64,000 bases of DNA from an uncultured Bacteroidales bacterium (GCA_947168665.1 CAMVMX010000009.1:62001-126000), one strand, 5' to 3'. Counted from the first letter of the stretch, positions 1-8,636 are shown. The notes: generated from the sequence alone by a model not told the origin. A program made the numbers and translations.

Positions 1-326
1 AGCATGTTGCTGCCGTGGATGAATCGGTAGCCTCCCACAATCTCCTCGTCCTCGGGACTCCACACAAAGAGCTGCTTAAAGCAGTGAGGTTCGGGCAGGG
101 TGTCGAACTCGTCGATGTCGCAGTCCTTGCCGGTCCCGCCGCCATCGAGGGCGAAGCTCAGCTCGCGCAGGCGGCCGATTTCGCGCATAATGTTGGGCGA
201 GAGATGGGCCGTGGTGATGTAAATCTCCTTATTGCCGCTGTTGGTCATGCGGAGGAAGTTCTTGTGCTTCAGCTCAGCCTTGATCAGGTCGCGCGGCACA
301 GGGGGGATGATATATGAGGTGTCCAT
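1..326 (-). CDS. glsB: GlsB-like N-acyltransferase (glycine/ornithine lipid synthesis), 3' end outside window
   Basis: The reading frame starts at the ATG at 324-326 (MDTSYIIPPVPRDLIKAELK) and runs leftwards off the window, so only the first ~108 residues are visible. The stretch NIMREIGRLRELSF followed by GGGTGKDCDIDEFD matches the hemolysin-like/OlsB family of GNAT-fold N-acyltransferases (PF13444). In Bacteroides this family (GlsB) joins an acyl chain from acyl-ACP to the amino group of glycine. It lies 104 bp downstream of the O-acyltransferase gene at 431-1306 on the same strand, the partner that adds the second acyl chain, so the pair forms a two-gene glycine-lipid operon. An amino-acid substrate other than glycine (ornithine, serine) cannot be excluded from this fragment. 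Confidence 0.75.
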   Translation of the reverse strand, partial: MDTSYIIPPVPRDLIKAELKHKNFLRMTNSGNKEIYITTAHLSPNIMREIGRLRELSFALDGGGTGKDCDIDEFDTLPEPHCFKQLFVWSPEDEEIVGGYRFIHGSNM

Positions 327-430
327 TCGTTTTCAACTTGTGATTAGTGATAGGCGAATTGCGGTTCGCGGAAAGACCATTCTCTATTCACTTTTCGCCC
401 ATTCATCTTTTGTCTTCTGTTTTTTACTCT

Positions 431-1306
431 TCACTTTGCCGCAAACTCGGCCTGCGGGTCGTCCTTCAGTCTGTAGCAATAGTCCTTCACCAGCTGTGCC
501 CATTCTTTGGCCGAGTGGCGGCTGTCGAAAGTGGTGTAGGGGATAGGCTTGCCCACGGTGAGGGTCATCGTCTTGCCGCGTTGGGCGAACATTTCGGCCG
601 GCAGCAGGGCCATCTCGAAATTGAATTTGATGCCCAGCCGCTCGCGCATCCGCGCCAGATTGTAGAACCGCTCGCGGTTGCGGGCGTCAAAGAAAAAGGG
701 TACCACGTCGCGGTGGTAGCGCACCGCCTTCTTGATGAAGGTGGGCTTCCACTCCAGGTCGCGGATTTCGCCGCCCTTCTGTTTGCGCGAGCAAAGCCCT
801 GCGGGATAATAGAGCAGACAGTTCTCGCCGCCGAAGGCTTCCTCCAGCGCATTTGCATTGGAGGAGTTGCGGTGCACCTTGTCGATGGGTACAAACAGCG
901 GCGCAGGGCCGGGGAGGTAGAGCAGGAAGTCGTTCACCGGGAATTTGATGTCCTGCCGGTAGCGCCCCACGGCGGCCATCACCGCCAGCCCGTCGGGGCC
1001 GCCCAGCGGGTGGTTGCCCGCCACGATGGGGAACCCCTCGGTCGGGATATGCTCCGGGTTCACCACATTGATTTTCACATTCAGGTCCTGCGGGTCATTG
1101 CCCTCCAGAAAGGCGTGGACAAAGTCCAGCCCGAACTTGTCGCGCAGACGGTAGATGGTGGCGTTGATTTCGTCGATGTGCAGCAGCCGCTCCATGGCGT
1201 GCAGCACCCATCCCGGCAGCTTTACATTCTTCTGTGCCAAAACCCGCTGCAGGTCTACGTGCTTGGGTGTTATCTGTGAGGGGTCGATATGATTTGTTGT
1301 ATCCAT
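431..1306 (-). CDS. glsA: GlsA-like 1-acyl-glycerophosphate/lyso-aminolipid O-acyltransferase
   Basis: This is a 291-residue PlsC-superfamily acyltransferase. The catalytic block is NHPLGGPDG, with His99 and Asp105, so five residues lie between them rather than the usual four; this NHPLGG-type spacing is, from memory, typical of hemolysin-like acyltransferases of Bacteroidota. A second block, FVPIDKVHRNSSN (~138-150), fits the acceptor-binding region. By analogy with Bacteroides GlsA it would acylate the hydroxy-fatty-acid chain of N-acyl-glycine at the inner membrane. A TAnnTTTG promoter sits 22 bp upstream, and the glsB-like gene follows on the same strand. The acceptor specificity is inferred from the neighbour. 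Confidence 0.75.
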   Translation of the reverse strand: MDTTNHIDPSQITPKHVDLQRVLAQKNVKLPGWVLHAMERLLHIDEINATIYRLRDKFGLDFVHAFLEGNDPQDLNVKINVVNPEHIPTEGFPIVAGNHPLGGPDGLAVMAAVGRYRQDIKFPVNDFLLYLPGPAPLFVPIDKVHRNSSNANALEEAFGGENCLLYYPAGLCSRKQKGGEIRDLEWKPTFIKKAVRYHRDVVPFFFDARNRERFYNLARMRERLGIKFNFEMALLPAEMFAQRGKTMTLTVGKPIPYTTFDSRHSAKEWAQLVKDYCYRLKDDPQAEFAAK

Positions 1307-1328
1307 ACGATGCTTGTTTTCGAAAATG

Positions 1329-1336
1329 CAAAAGTA
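1329..1336 (-). promoter_or_regulatory. Bacteroidales -7 box TACTTTTG for glsA-glsB
   Basis: On the minus strand the sequence TACTTTTG matches the TAnnTTTG element recognised by the primary sigma factor of Bacteroidota. It lies 22 bp upstream of the glsA start codon. Confidence 0.6.
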
Positions 1337-1369
1337 CGAATTTTATTTCATACGGGCAAATTTAATATA

Positions 1370-1402
1370 TAATAATAAAAAGGACAGCCCTTTGGCTGTC
1401 CT
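1370..1402 (-). terminator. Intrinsic terminator of hsp20
   Basis: The hairpin GGACAGCC-AAAG-GGCTGTCC (1382-1401, 8-bp perfect stem) is followed on the minus strand by a T-rich run reading TTTTTATTATT. It lies 30 bp downstream of the hsp20 stop codon. Confidence 0.85.
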
Positions 1403-1431
1403 TTGGCTCTGGCGCTGTGCGCTTGCCGCGC

Positions 1432-1872
1432 TCACTGTATTGTGATTTGCTGCGACATGGCTTGTTTCTCCTCGTCGGTGAATTTGGGCATATCCACAGT
1501 CAGGATACCGTGTTCCACCTTGGCGCTGATGTTCTCTTTCTTCACATTCTCCGGCAGACTGAACATCTGTTTGAACTGCAGCGTGCTGAACTCGTGGCGC
1601 AGATAGTGGCGGTCTTTCTTCTCCTCTTTTTTCTCGTCTTTCTTGACCATCTCAATCACCAGGTTGTTGTCGCTGTCCACGCTCAGGCTCAGGTCGTCTT
1701 TCGTCAGGCCGGGAACCGAGAGTTCCAGTTCATAACTCTTGTCGCTTTCGCTCACATTCATCTTGGGCATTGGCGTGTGTTCGTCGCAGGTACCGTAGTT
1801 CCAATTGTTCCAGTTGAGCAGCTCGTTAAACAGCGAAGGCATAAAATTCTGATTTCTTGTTGTGAGTAACAT
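1432..1872 (-). CDS. Small heat shock protein, Hsp20/alpha-crystallin family
   Basis: This is a 146-residue cytoplasmic ATP-independent holdase chaperone. The alpha-crystallin domain spans roughly residues 37-131, from PKMNVSESDKSYELELSVPG to HGILTVDMPK; HGILTV is the family's A-x-x-x-n-G-[VI]-L-type signature. A short N-terminal arm (MLLTTRNQNFMPSLFNELLN) and a C-terminal ITI tail (residues 143-145), an I-x-I motif that docks into neighbouring subunits, are both present, so the protein is full length. It is a single-gene unit with its own terminator. No sigma32-like promoter is obvious, and the 350 bp upstream show no clear TAnnTTTG box. Confidence 0.95.
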   Translation of the reverse strand: MLLTTRNQNFMPSLFNELLNWNNWNYGTCDEHTPMPKMNVSESDKSYELELSVPGLTKDDLSLSVDSDNNLVIEMVKKDEKKEEKKDRHYLRHEFSTLQFKQMFSLPENVKKENISAKVEHGILTVDMPKFTDEEKQAMSQQITIQ

Positions 1873-2550
1873 GATTTTAATCTCCTATTTTTTGTTTTTA
1901 TTTTTTATCTTGTTTGGACTTTCGCCGTGGTGGCTCCGTCCGTTCTGTCTGCGGTTCCTTACGTCCGCAGACACTTGCTATACTGCAACCCGGATGCCAC
2001 CTGCTTTACGCTGACAAAATTTCCGAATTTGGCTCAATTATGTCCATTTCTGCATGTCAATATTTCCGACTTAGCAAATTCCTCCCCGCCCTTGCACTGT
2101 TGCGCAGGGCCTCGTCGTGGCGTGGGTCACTTGGAAATGTGTTTTTAGAAGATGTTGTTTGTCAGCAATGTAATGCTTCTTTGTGAGGCTTGTTGTCTCC
2201 ACATCGCACCTGTGGCGTATTATTGTTGTTGCACACCGCCGGTGAGGCCAGTTCTGAAAAGGGGCAAGTCCGCTCGTTGCCCACCATGCTTGAGCTCGTT
2301 GCAAAGGTGTTCTTCGGCTGTGGCGGGAGTAAGAGGGGTGGCTGTGTGATAAAGTGGGTGTGGAATGAGCGAAGGCAGGCCTTGCGGGCCGCCCCCGGTG
2401 CGATACATGGAATGTGCGCGGGGCCGGTGGCCCGGGTAGAGGGTGGCTTTCAATAAGTGGTTTCGGCCGCATGTTGCACGAATCGGGCGAGGTGTTGTTG
2501 TGCCATTCGTCAGATCCGTGTTGTTTGAAACGGGTGTTTTGCGGTTGGGG
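1873..2550. other. Intergenic/decayed stretch, no gene recognised
   Basis: About 680 bp lie between the hsp20 start and the stop codon of the T9SS sorting-domain remnant at 2551. Open frames on both strands exist but are proline-, arginine- or cysteine-rich and match no family; they look like chance frames in GC-rich DNA. Confidence 0.5.
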
Positions 2551-3230
2551 TTATTGCAGTAGCAGTTTGTGGGTGGTAGCGGATTGGAGGGTGGTGACGG
2601 TGACGAAGTAGATGCCGGCGGGAAGTTGTGAGGTGTCGAGGGCGGCGGCGCCGGGGGATGATTGTTGTCAACCTCAGTTTTGTTGAAGACGGACTGTCCA
2701 CTTTTTTTGGTGATGAGGGTGATGGTGTATACTGGGTTCAGAACGCTGCCGTCTGACTTGTACATGGTGTTCATGGCATAGGAAGAGCTGTCCCACATGT
2801 GTTGGGATAGGAGGCTTGCAGTGAGGGCGGGAAGGTCCCAGTTCATGGTGCAGGTGTCGTCTGTCCCCAGTCCGCCAGAGGCCTTTCTGTCCCACAGATT
2901 GGGTTCCAAGGTCATTTTAAAATAGTCGGTTTCCACTTGGTGGCTTTCGGCATGAGGGGAGATTGCGAGTGTGAGGACAATAATCAGCGTGTTCCATGCC
3001 ACATTCTTCCGAATGCACCATAACCGGTAGGACAGTTCTTCTATGACGGGAACGAGGAGGCATGTGGCCAGGATGGCTGGAATTGATAGGGACAGTGATG
3101 GCCCTTTGTCGGCGGGGGTCTTGTCGACAACAAATAGATTCAGAGAGCCGCACACAACCAGCAATGATAGTCCGGCAATTAATGCCCACCGGTAGGATTT
3201 CTTTTTTTCGATAATGTTTTTTGCTTCCAT
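2551..3230 (-). pseudogene. Frameshifted membrane/secreted protein with detached T9SS type A sorting-domain tail
   Basis: From the ATG at 3228-3230 a frame encodes a lysine-rich start, a hydrophobic helix (WALIAGLSLLVVCGSLNLFVV), a second helix with EELSYRLW (the EExxxR motif of CPBP/CAAX-type membrane proteases), a third hydrophobic segment that could serve as a signal peptide, and a ~90-residue unknown domain ending ...GQSVFNKTEVDNNHPP. There the frame enters proline-rich nonsense. A different frame at 2551-2661 encodes the clear end of a T9SS sorting domain: ALDTSQLPAGIYFVTVTTLQ, then a terminal KLLLQ and stop. A small indel near the C-run at 2651-2657 would join both parts. The gene therefore looks broken (or mis-sequenced). 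Whether the CPBP-like N-terminus and the secreted part were ever one protein is uncertain. Confidence 0.55.
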
Positions 3231-3514
3231 CTTCTTTTTTTGTTAGTTATTGATTGAAAGAATCCCCTTTTGAGGATTTGTCTGCGTTTTTGAGGCAAAA
3301 AGTCAAAAAGGGATTCTGATTTACTATAAATGGCAATAATAGGAATAGTTGGCGCAAAGGCAAATGCCGGATGCAAATGGCACCGGACGACAGGATACTG
3401 ATCGTGCACCGTTTTCAAGCCGGGGGTAGCAGTTGTTGCAGTTGCCACATAGTTTGGCTGATTCCATTGCTTGATTCCGACAAGCTTGGCTTTTCTTTTT
3501 ATGTTATTCTTCAT
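3179..3514 (-). CDS. Doubtful small ORF coupled to the upstream membrane-protein gene
   Basis: A 111-codon frame begins with ATG at 3512-3514, overlapping the TGA of the upstream gene as ATGA. It begins MKNNIKRKAKLVGIKQWNQP, has a basic composition and no recognisable domain, and its last ~17 codons overlap the start of the next ORF. Only the ATGA overlap, the same arrangement as between the preceding two genes, speaks for it being translated. It may equally be a chance frame. Confidence 0.25.
   Translation of the reverse strand: MKNNIKRKAKLVGIKQWNQPNYVATATTATPGLKTVHDQYPVVRCHLHPAFAFAPTIPIIAIYSKSESLFDFLPQKRRQILKRGFFQSITNKKRRWKQKTLSKKRNPTGGH
3260..3316. repeat. Inverted repeat, 14-bp arms
   Basis: The arms GAATCCCCTTTTGA (3260-3273) and TCAAAAAGGGATTC (3303-3316) pair with one mismatch across a 29-bp loop. 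It lies just upstream of the decayed ORF starting at 3230. No T-run follows directly, so its role (attenuator, operator or relic) is open. Confidence 0.5.
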
Positions 3515-4398
3515 GATGAATGGAATTGGTTGGGTGGCTGAATCATGAATTCAAAATGTTTGTCTATAATGGCCTCGGCTTGGTCGTGGTTTTCTATGTG
3601 GAATATCAATATGGTGTTGGGTCCGTTTGAACTGTATAGTACCATGTCGTACTGGGGGGCGCCGCTTATGCCGGTATGTTCGGGTCCGTGGTGGTAGAGG
3701 TGGGTTGTCCATAGTTCATGGTTGTTGCGGTTGCCGTTGTTTGTGAAAAATGTCTGTTTATGTTGTGTGAAGATTGCAGTGTCAGCTGATTCGAGGAGTG
3801 TGGTGTTGATGGAGAGTGTGTCGTTGATGGCGTAGTCTTTGATGTAGGCGGCTTGAATGCCAGGCATGGCGGCATACCGCTGGTAGATGGGGCTGTACTG
3901 GGCGTATGGCACGGTGCGAGGCCAGTGCTTGACTACGGTGCCGGAGGCTTCGATGAGCAGCAGGGCGATGGTGATGGTGGCGGTGCGGAGTGTGTGGCTG
4001 AGCGGCGGTGCGGGTCGCCGCATGCGGGAGGTGAGGAGCATGGCGCGGAGGCTGTCGGCAACGTTGAAAAGGATGAAGGGGAGGAGTAGGAGGATGGCAG
4101 TTTTGGCTTCGGGGCAGAAGGCGGTGTAGCGACTCAGGAGGCTGCCCCAAACGGGGACTACAAGGAGGTTACAAAGGGTGATCAGCCACTGGAGGGCCAC
4201 TTGGCGTCGGTGGCGCCGCAAGGCGGCGCGGAACGAGGCTGCGGAGAGGAGGGGACGGGCGGCGCAGCGGGCCAGCGCAAGGCTGACCTGCCGGCCAAGG
4301 CCGTCCCAGAGGGTTTGGAGTTGCTGTATGGTGGGGTCGTCGCGGAGGTCGCTATCGGGTTCCGGGTGGGGATGGGTGGGAGTGGCGTGGTGTTTCAT
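3511..4398 (-). CDS. Membrane protein coupled to ECF sigma gene, putative anti-sigma-type partner
   Basis: The start at 4396-4398 was chosen because the ATG overlaps the sigma gene's TGA as ATGA; an in-frame extension further upstream merely shadows the sigma gene. The 295-residue product has a cytoplasmic N-terminus (MKHHATPTHPHPEPDSDLRD), three hydrophobic segments (around LITLCNLLVVPVWG, AILLLLPFILFNVADSL and ATITIALLLIEASG) and a ~130-residue C-terminal domain that would be periplasmic. No zinc-binding anti-sigma motif is visible. Position directly behind an ECF sigma gene with translational coupling is the usual place for an anti-sigma factor in Bacteroidota, but the sequence itself matches no family I recognise. 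Confidence 0.6.
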   Translation of the reverse strand: MKHHATPTHPHPEPDSDLRDDPTIQQLQTLWDGLGRQVSLALARCAARPLLSAASFRAALRRHRRQVALQWLITLCNLLVVPVWGSLLSRYTAFCPEAKTAILLLLPFILFNVADSLRAMLLTSRMRRPAPPLSHTLRTATITIALLLIEASGTVVKHWPRTVPYAQYSPIYQRYAAMPGIQAAYIKDYAINDTLSINTTLLESADTAIFTQHKQTFFTNNGNRNNHELWTTHLYHHGPEHTGISGAPQYDMVLYSSNGPNTILIFHIENHDQAEAIIDKHFEFMIQPPNQFHSS

Positions 4399-4897
4399 GT
4401 CTGTTCTTCTTGGCGTTTGAGTTCTTTTAATTGCTCGCGTATTCGATAGAGTTGCTGTTTGATGGCGGCGGGGGTGCGGCCGGTGAGTTGGGCTATTTGG
4501 GCGCAGGATGCCCGGTCGAGGTAGAGCACTTGGCGGTGTCGTCGCTGTCGAAGCGTTCAATGAGGTTGTAGAGTTGGGTGCGCAGGGCGTCGGTGTCGGA
4601 GTCGGCAAGGTTGTCGATGATGTCTTGGTCGATGTCGACAAGTGTGGGGAGTCTCTTTTTGTGGCGGAGGTGTTGGGAGACGGTGTGGAAGGCTATGCTG
4701 GTGACCCAGGTGTTGACTTTGCTCTCGCCCCGGAATTGGGGCCATTTGAACCAGAGGGTGGTGACGATTTCTTGATAGAGGTCGCGGAAGTCTTCATGGT
4801 CGCGTCCGGCATAGTAGAGGCATGGCTTTATGATTGTACCTTCGCATTGCTTGAGCATGGATAGGAATTCGGCTTGTTGTGAGTCAGTTCTTTTTAT
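4395..4897 (-). pseudogene. ECF RNA polymerase sigma factor, frameshifted before region 4
   Basis: Region 2 is intact: CEGTIIKPCLYYAGRDHEDF, DLYQEIVTTLW and FRGESKVNTWV are classic ECF sigma2 blocks. After LIERFDSDD the frame ends at a stop near 4493, while another frame continues with RHRQVLYLDRASCAQIAQL and a helix-turn-helix (TGRTPAAIKQQLYRIREQLK) to a TGA at 4395-4397. A one-base change between about 4520 and 4560 separates the halves; no slippery heptamer is visible there. The first ATG in frame (4856-4858) lies inside the conserved N-terminus. The frame stays open upstream as KRTDSQQAEFLS to an ATA at 4895-4897, where an ATG would be expected. The gene may be dead or mis-sequenced. The preserved ATGA overlap with the membrane-protein gene shows that this was a functional operon. 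Confidence 0.7.
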
Positions 4898-4973
4898 GTA
4901 TTATGCAGGTGCAAGATGAGTCGGCGCGGGAGGCTGGGTACGGCAAAAGTGTAATTGTCCCCCCTTTGTTGAT

Positions 4974-5003
4974 ATTAGACGAAAAAGGGGATGAAAAGTA
5001 ACA
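4974..5003 (-). promoter_or_regulatory. Putative ECF-type promoter TGTTAC-N16-CGTCTAAT
   Basis: On the minus strand TGTTAC (4998-5003) is followed after 16 bp by CGTCTAAT (4974-4981). The AAC/GTC-like pair and spacing fit ECF sigma promoters, and the same arrangement (TGTAAC-N16-TGTCTAAT) precedes the other ECF sigma gene at 40020. It would give a leader of roughly 70-110 nt before the sigma gene, and suggests autoregulation. Confidence 0.55.
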
Positions 5004-5082
5004 CAAGCGGGGTCGTGCTTAACTTTTTTAACTACGATAAGACGGGTGGGCAGCCTGCGGCGCGTCCAGGGGGTGGAGGCCG

Positions 5083-8000
5083 TCAGAGCGAGGGGGAGGT
5101 GAGGGCGCGGATGAGGGCGATGGCTTTGGGGATGCTCGCTATGCGGTCGCAGACCAGGGAGAGGCGGTCGGTGGTTTCGCGCAGGTGTACGTCGGAGGGG
5201 TGGTTCTGGGCATAGCGTATCATCTGGGCGAAGTTGGGGGAGCGGTAGAAGGGGTTGTCGGGGTTGGATACGAAGTGGCAGATCATGCGGCTTTGTTTGA
5301 GGATGAGTTTCTCGATGCCAAAGTCGCGGGCCATGCGGCGCAGGGTAATGGTTTGGATGAGGCCTTCGGTGGCGGGCGGGATGGGACCAAAGCGGTCGAT
5401 GAGACGTTGGCGGTAGGCATTGAGTTCGTCGTCGGTGGTGAGGTCGTTGAGTTCTTTGTAGAGGAGGAGGCGCTCGCTGACGCTGGTGACATAGCTGTCG
5501 GGCAGGAGGACTTCGAGGTCGGTTTCGATGACGCACTCTTTGACGTAGGTGTGGTTCTGCTCGGCTTCATGCTCGAAGAGGTCGTGGAAGTCGGTCTCTT
5601 TGAGTTCTTCGATGGCTTCGTTGAGGATTTTGTGGTACATGTCGTAGCCGATGTCGCTGATGAATCCGCTCTGTTCGGCCCCGAGGATGTTGCCGGCGCC
5701 CCGGATGTCGAGGTCGCGCATGGCGATGTTGAGACCACTGCCGATGGTGCTGAACTCCTCGATGGCTTTGAGCCGCTTCTGGGCTTCGTCGGTAAGGACG
5801 CTGTAGGAGGGGATGAGGAGGTAGCAGAAGGCTTTGTTGTTGTTGCGCCCCACCCGGCCGCGCATCTGGTGGAGGTCGCTGAGACCAAAGTGCTGGGCGT
5901 TGTTGATAATCATGGTGTTGGCGTTGGGTATGTCAAGGCCGTTTTCGACGATGGCGGTGGATACAAGCACGTCGACTTCGCCTTGGAGGAATCGCATCAT
6001 GGTTTCTTCGACGTCTTTGCCGTCCATCTGGCCATGGGCCATGGCCACGTGGGCATCGGGCACAAGGCGACTGACGAGGCCTGCCATTTCAGGCAGGTTT
6101 TCGACCCGGTTGCTGACGAAGAAGGTCTGGCCGCCGCGCGAGAGTTCGAAGCGGATGGCGTCGCGAATGGTCTCTTCGTCGAAGGGACATATCTCGGTCT
6201 GGATGGGTTGGCGGTTGGGGGGAGGGGTGCGGATGACGCTGAGGTCGCGCGCGCCCATGAGTGAGAATTGGAGGGTGCGGGGTATGGGTGTGGCGGTGAG
6301 GGTGAGGCAGTCGACGTTGACTTTCATTTGGCGGAGTTTTTCTTTGGCGCTGACGCCGAATTTCTGTTCTTCGTCGATGATGAGCAGTCCGAGGTCTTTG
6401 AAGTGGAGATTTTTGTTGGTGATGGCGTGGGTGCCGATGAGGATGTCGATTTTGCCTTCGGCCACGCGGCGGTAGATGTCGTTCTTTTCACGGGTGGTGC
6501 GGAAGCGGTTGAGGTAGTCGATGTTGACGGGGAGGTCTTTGAGACGCTCGCGGAAGGTGTTGTAGTGCTGGAAGGCGAGGATGGTGTTGGGCACAAGGAC
6601 GGCCACCTGCTTGGAGTCGCAGCAGGCTTTGAAGGCGGCCCGGATGGCCACTTCGGTTTTGCCAAAGCCCACATCGCCGCAGACGAGGCGGTCCATGGGG
6701 GCGGGGTCTTCCATGTCGTGTTTGACATCCTGAGTGGCTTTGAGCTGGTCGGGGGTGTCTTCGTAGAAGAAGGAGGCTTCGAGTTGCTGCTGCAGGTAGT
6801 TGTCAGGGCTGAAGGCGTGGCCGCGCGAGGCTTTGCGCTTGGCGTAGAGGGCTATGAGGTCTTTGGCAATGTCTTTGACCTGCTTTTTGGTTTTTTGTTT
6901 GAGGACTTGCCATGTGTTGCTGCCCAAGCGGTTGAGGGTGGGTGCGGTGCCTTCTTTGCCCACGTAGCGGCTGATTTTGTGCAGGCCGTGGATGCTGATG
7001 TAGAGGGTGTCGTTGTTTTTGTAGGTGAGGCGGATGACCTCTTGGGTGTGGCCGTTGGTGGTGATTTTTTCCAGTCCGCTGAAACGCCCTACGCCGTAGT
7101 CGATATGGGTGACGTAGTCGCCGGGTTTGAGTTCGAAGAGTTCTTTGAGGGTGAGTGCCTGGCGGGTGTCGCGCAGGTCGCGGACGGTGTATTTGTGGTA
7201 GCGTTGGAATATTTCGTGGTCGGTGAAGCAGAGGAGGTGTTCGTCGTCGTCGATGAAGCCGTGGTTGGGCTGGCATTGGAGAAACTCGACGTGGGCGGAG
7301 AGGTTGTCGAGGCGGACGCTGCCGCCATCGGCAATGGAGAGGGTGGGGGAGCCAGAGTCGGCAAAGACGCGCTCGAGGCGTTGTTGCTGGGAGTGGTTGG
7401 CTACGGTGATGATGAGACGGTAGCCCCGGTCGCGATATTGGGCGAGGGTGTCGATGAGGAGGGTGAACTGCTTGTTGAACGGGGGCTGTGGCGAGGTGTG
7501 GGCGGCCAGGGATGCCGCTTGGTCGAAGTAGGTGCTGTTGCCCTGCTCGATGATGCGAAGGCGGAGGAGGGAGTGGAGAAACTCGTTGGCGGAGCAGTAG
7601 TGCTGGCTGTCCTGCCCGGCGTTGGCAAAGAGGGTCTGGATGGTTTCGCTGACGTACATGAGGCTCTGCACCCAGACGATGTCGTTGCTGCCAAAGTAGT
7701 GGAGCAAGGGCACTTTCTCTTCGATGGTGACGGTGTCGGCCGCCCGGCGAGCCATGTTGGGAAGGATGCTGATTTGGTCGTACTGTTTGATGGAGAGCTG
7801 GGTTACGGGGTCGAAGGAGCGGAGGGACTCAACGGTGTTGTCGAAGAATTCGATGCGGTAGGGGTGTTCGCCGACAAAGGAGAAGACATCAATGATGCCG
7901 CCACGCACGGCATACTGGCCGGGTTCGACCACGAAGTCGACTCGGTCGAACTCGTATTCCTGCAGCATGTCGATGACGAAGTCGATGTCGGTCTCGGTGC

Positions 8001-8514
8001 CTTTGGACAGGCGGAGGGTGTTGCGGGTGAGGGTGCGGGAGGAGATGACTTTCTCGTAGAGGGCTTCGGGGTGGGTGACGATGAGCAGGGGGCGGCCGGA
8101 GTCGAGCTGCTTGACCACCTCACTCCGCTGCAGAATGTTGGCGTTGTCGGTGGCGAAGAGGTCGGATCCGTCGTCGTCGACCGCCGAGGGAAGGGACGGG
8201 TTGGCGCCAGCGGCAGATTTGCGCCGTGGTTTTCGGTAGGAGGAGGGGAACAGGAGGACGCGTTTCTGGTCAATGTCGGCCTCGGCCTCTTCGAGCATGG
8301 TTTCCATGTCATTGACCATGTAGTATGCCTCTTCTTTGTTGGAGGCTATGAAAAGCTGGTTGCGGTCGGGGTTGAGCAAGGCTAAGGAGGTTGCCACAAT
8401 GGCCGACAGCGAACCCGTCAAGCCTGAGGCATGAATGCGGTCCTGACCTGAGCGCAACAGGGTGTTGAGTTGCTCAACTAATTGAGAATTAGTGTATATG
8501 TCTGTCAGTAGCAT
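5083..8514 (-). CDS. mfd: Transcription-repair coupling factor Mfd
   Basis: At 1,143 residues this is the normal length for Mfd, the DNA translocase that removes RNA polymerase stalled at lesions and recruits UvrA. The order is: a UvrB-like N-terminal module; a CarD-like RNA-polymerase-interaction domain around LKPGDYVTHIDYGVGRFSG; helicase Walker A GDVGFGKTE near residue 611; DEEQ box (IDEEQKFG) near 713; motif VI around QMRGRVGRNNNKAFCYLL; and a C-terminal TRCF domain ending at RALTSPSL. All key motifs look intact. It stands alone, with a TAnnTTTG box 17 bp upstream of the start codon, and is transcribed away from porX. Confidence 0.97.
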   Translation of the reverse strand: MLLTDIYTNSQLVEQLNTLLRSGQDRIHASGLTGSLSAIVATSLALLNPDRNQLFIASNKEEAYYMVNDMETMLEEAEADIDQKRVLLFPSSYRKPRRKSAAGANPSLPSAVDDDGSDLFATDNANILQRSEVVKQLDSGRPLLIVTHPEALYEKVISSRTLTRNTLRLSKGTETDIDFVIDMLQEYEFDRVDFVVEPGQYAVRGGIIDVFSFVGEHPYRIEFFDNTVESLRSFDPVTQLSIKQYDQISILPNMARRAADTVTIEEKVPLLHYFGSNDIVWVQSLMYVSETIQTLFANAGQDSQHYCSANEFLHSLLRLRIIEQGNSTYFDQAASLAAHTSPQPPFNKQFTLLIDTLAQYRDRGYRLIITVANHSQQQRLERVFADSGSPTLSIADGGSVRLDNLSAHVEFLQCQPNHGFIDDDEHLLCFTDHEIFQRYHKYTVRDLRDTRQALTLKELFELKPGDYVTHIDYGVGRFSGLEKITTNGHTQEVIRLTYKNNDTLYISIHGLHKISRYVGKEGTAPTLNRLGSNTWQVLKQKTKKQVKDIAKDLIALYAKRKASRGHAFSPDNYLQQQLEASFFYEDTPDQLKATQDVKHDMEDPAPMDRLVCGDVGFGKTEVAIRAAFKACCDSKQVAVLVPNTILAFQHYNTFRERLKDLPVNIDYLNRFRTTREKNDIYRRVAEGKIDILIGTHAITNKNLHFKDLGLLIIDEEQKFGVSAKEKLRQMKVNVDCLTLTATPIPRTLQFSLMGARDLSVIRTPPPNRQPIQTEICPFDEETIRDAIRFELSRGGQTFFVSNRVENLPEMAGLVSRLVPDAHVAMAHGQMDGKDVEETMMRFLQGEVDVLVSTAIVENGLDIPNANTMIINNAQHFGLSDLHQMRGRVGRNNNKAFCYLLIPSYSVLTDEAQKRLKAIEEFSTIGSGLNIAMRDLDIRGAGNILGAEQSGFISDIGYDMYHKILNEAIEELKETDFHDLFEHEAEQNHTYVKECVIETDLEVLLPDSYVTSVSERLLLYKELNDLTTDDELNAYRQRLIDRFGPIPPATEGLIQTITLRRMARDFGIEKLILKQSRMICHFVSNPDNPFYRSPNFAQMIRYAQNHPSDVHLRETTDRLSLVCDRIASIPKAIALIRALTSPSL

Positions 8515-8530
8515 AAGTCGAAAAGAAGTG

Positions 8531-8538
8531 CAAAGATA
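8531..8538 (-). promoter_or_regulatory. -7 box TATCTTTG for mfd
   Basis: TATCTTTG on the minus strand lies 17 bp upstream of the mfd start codon and matches the Bacteroidota TAnnTTTG consensus. Confidence 0.65.
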
Positions 8539-8636
8539 CGTTTTTTTTGCGAATTAAGCAGGATGTGGCCTAACTTTTTGTGGACAAAGAAACGCGCGGG
8601 GGTACAATAATACGGAGCAGTTGGCGTTATGAGGGC

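Noticed and set aside
2071-2472. 133-codon minus-strand ORF (MRPKPLIESHPLPGPPAP...)
   Set aside because: Proline/arginine/histidine-rich composition, no motif, no promoter; consistent with chance in decayed GC-rich DNA.
4515-4565. Programmed ribosomal frameshift in the ECF sigma gene
   Set aside because: No slippery heptamer or obvious downstream structure is visible; indel or sequencing error is simpler.
5185-8385. Long plus-strand open frames (up to ~700 codons) opposite mfd, rich in Val/Gly/Glu
   Set aside because: They mirror the codon bias of the highly GC-biased mfd gene on the other strand; mfd has all family motifs, the antisense frames have none. The same applies opposite tex, glmS, the helicase and the RND pump.
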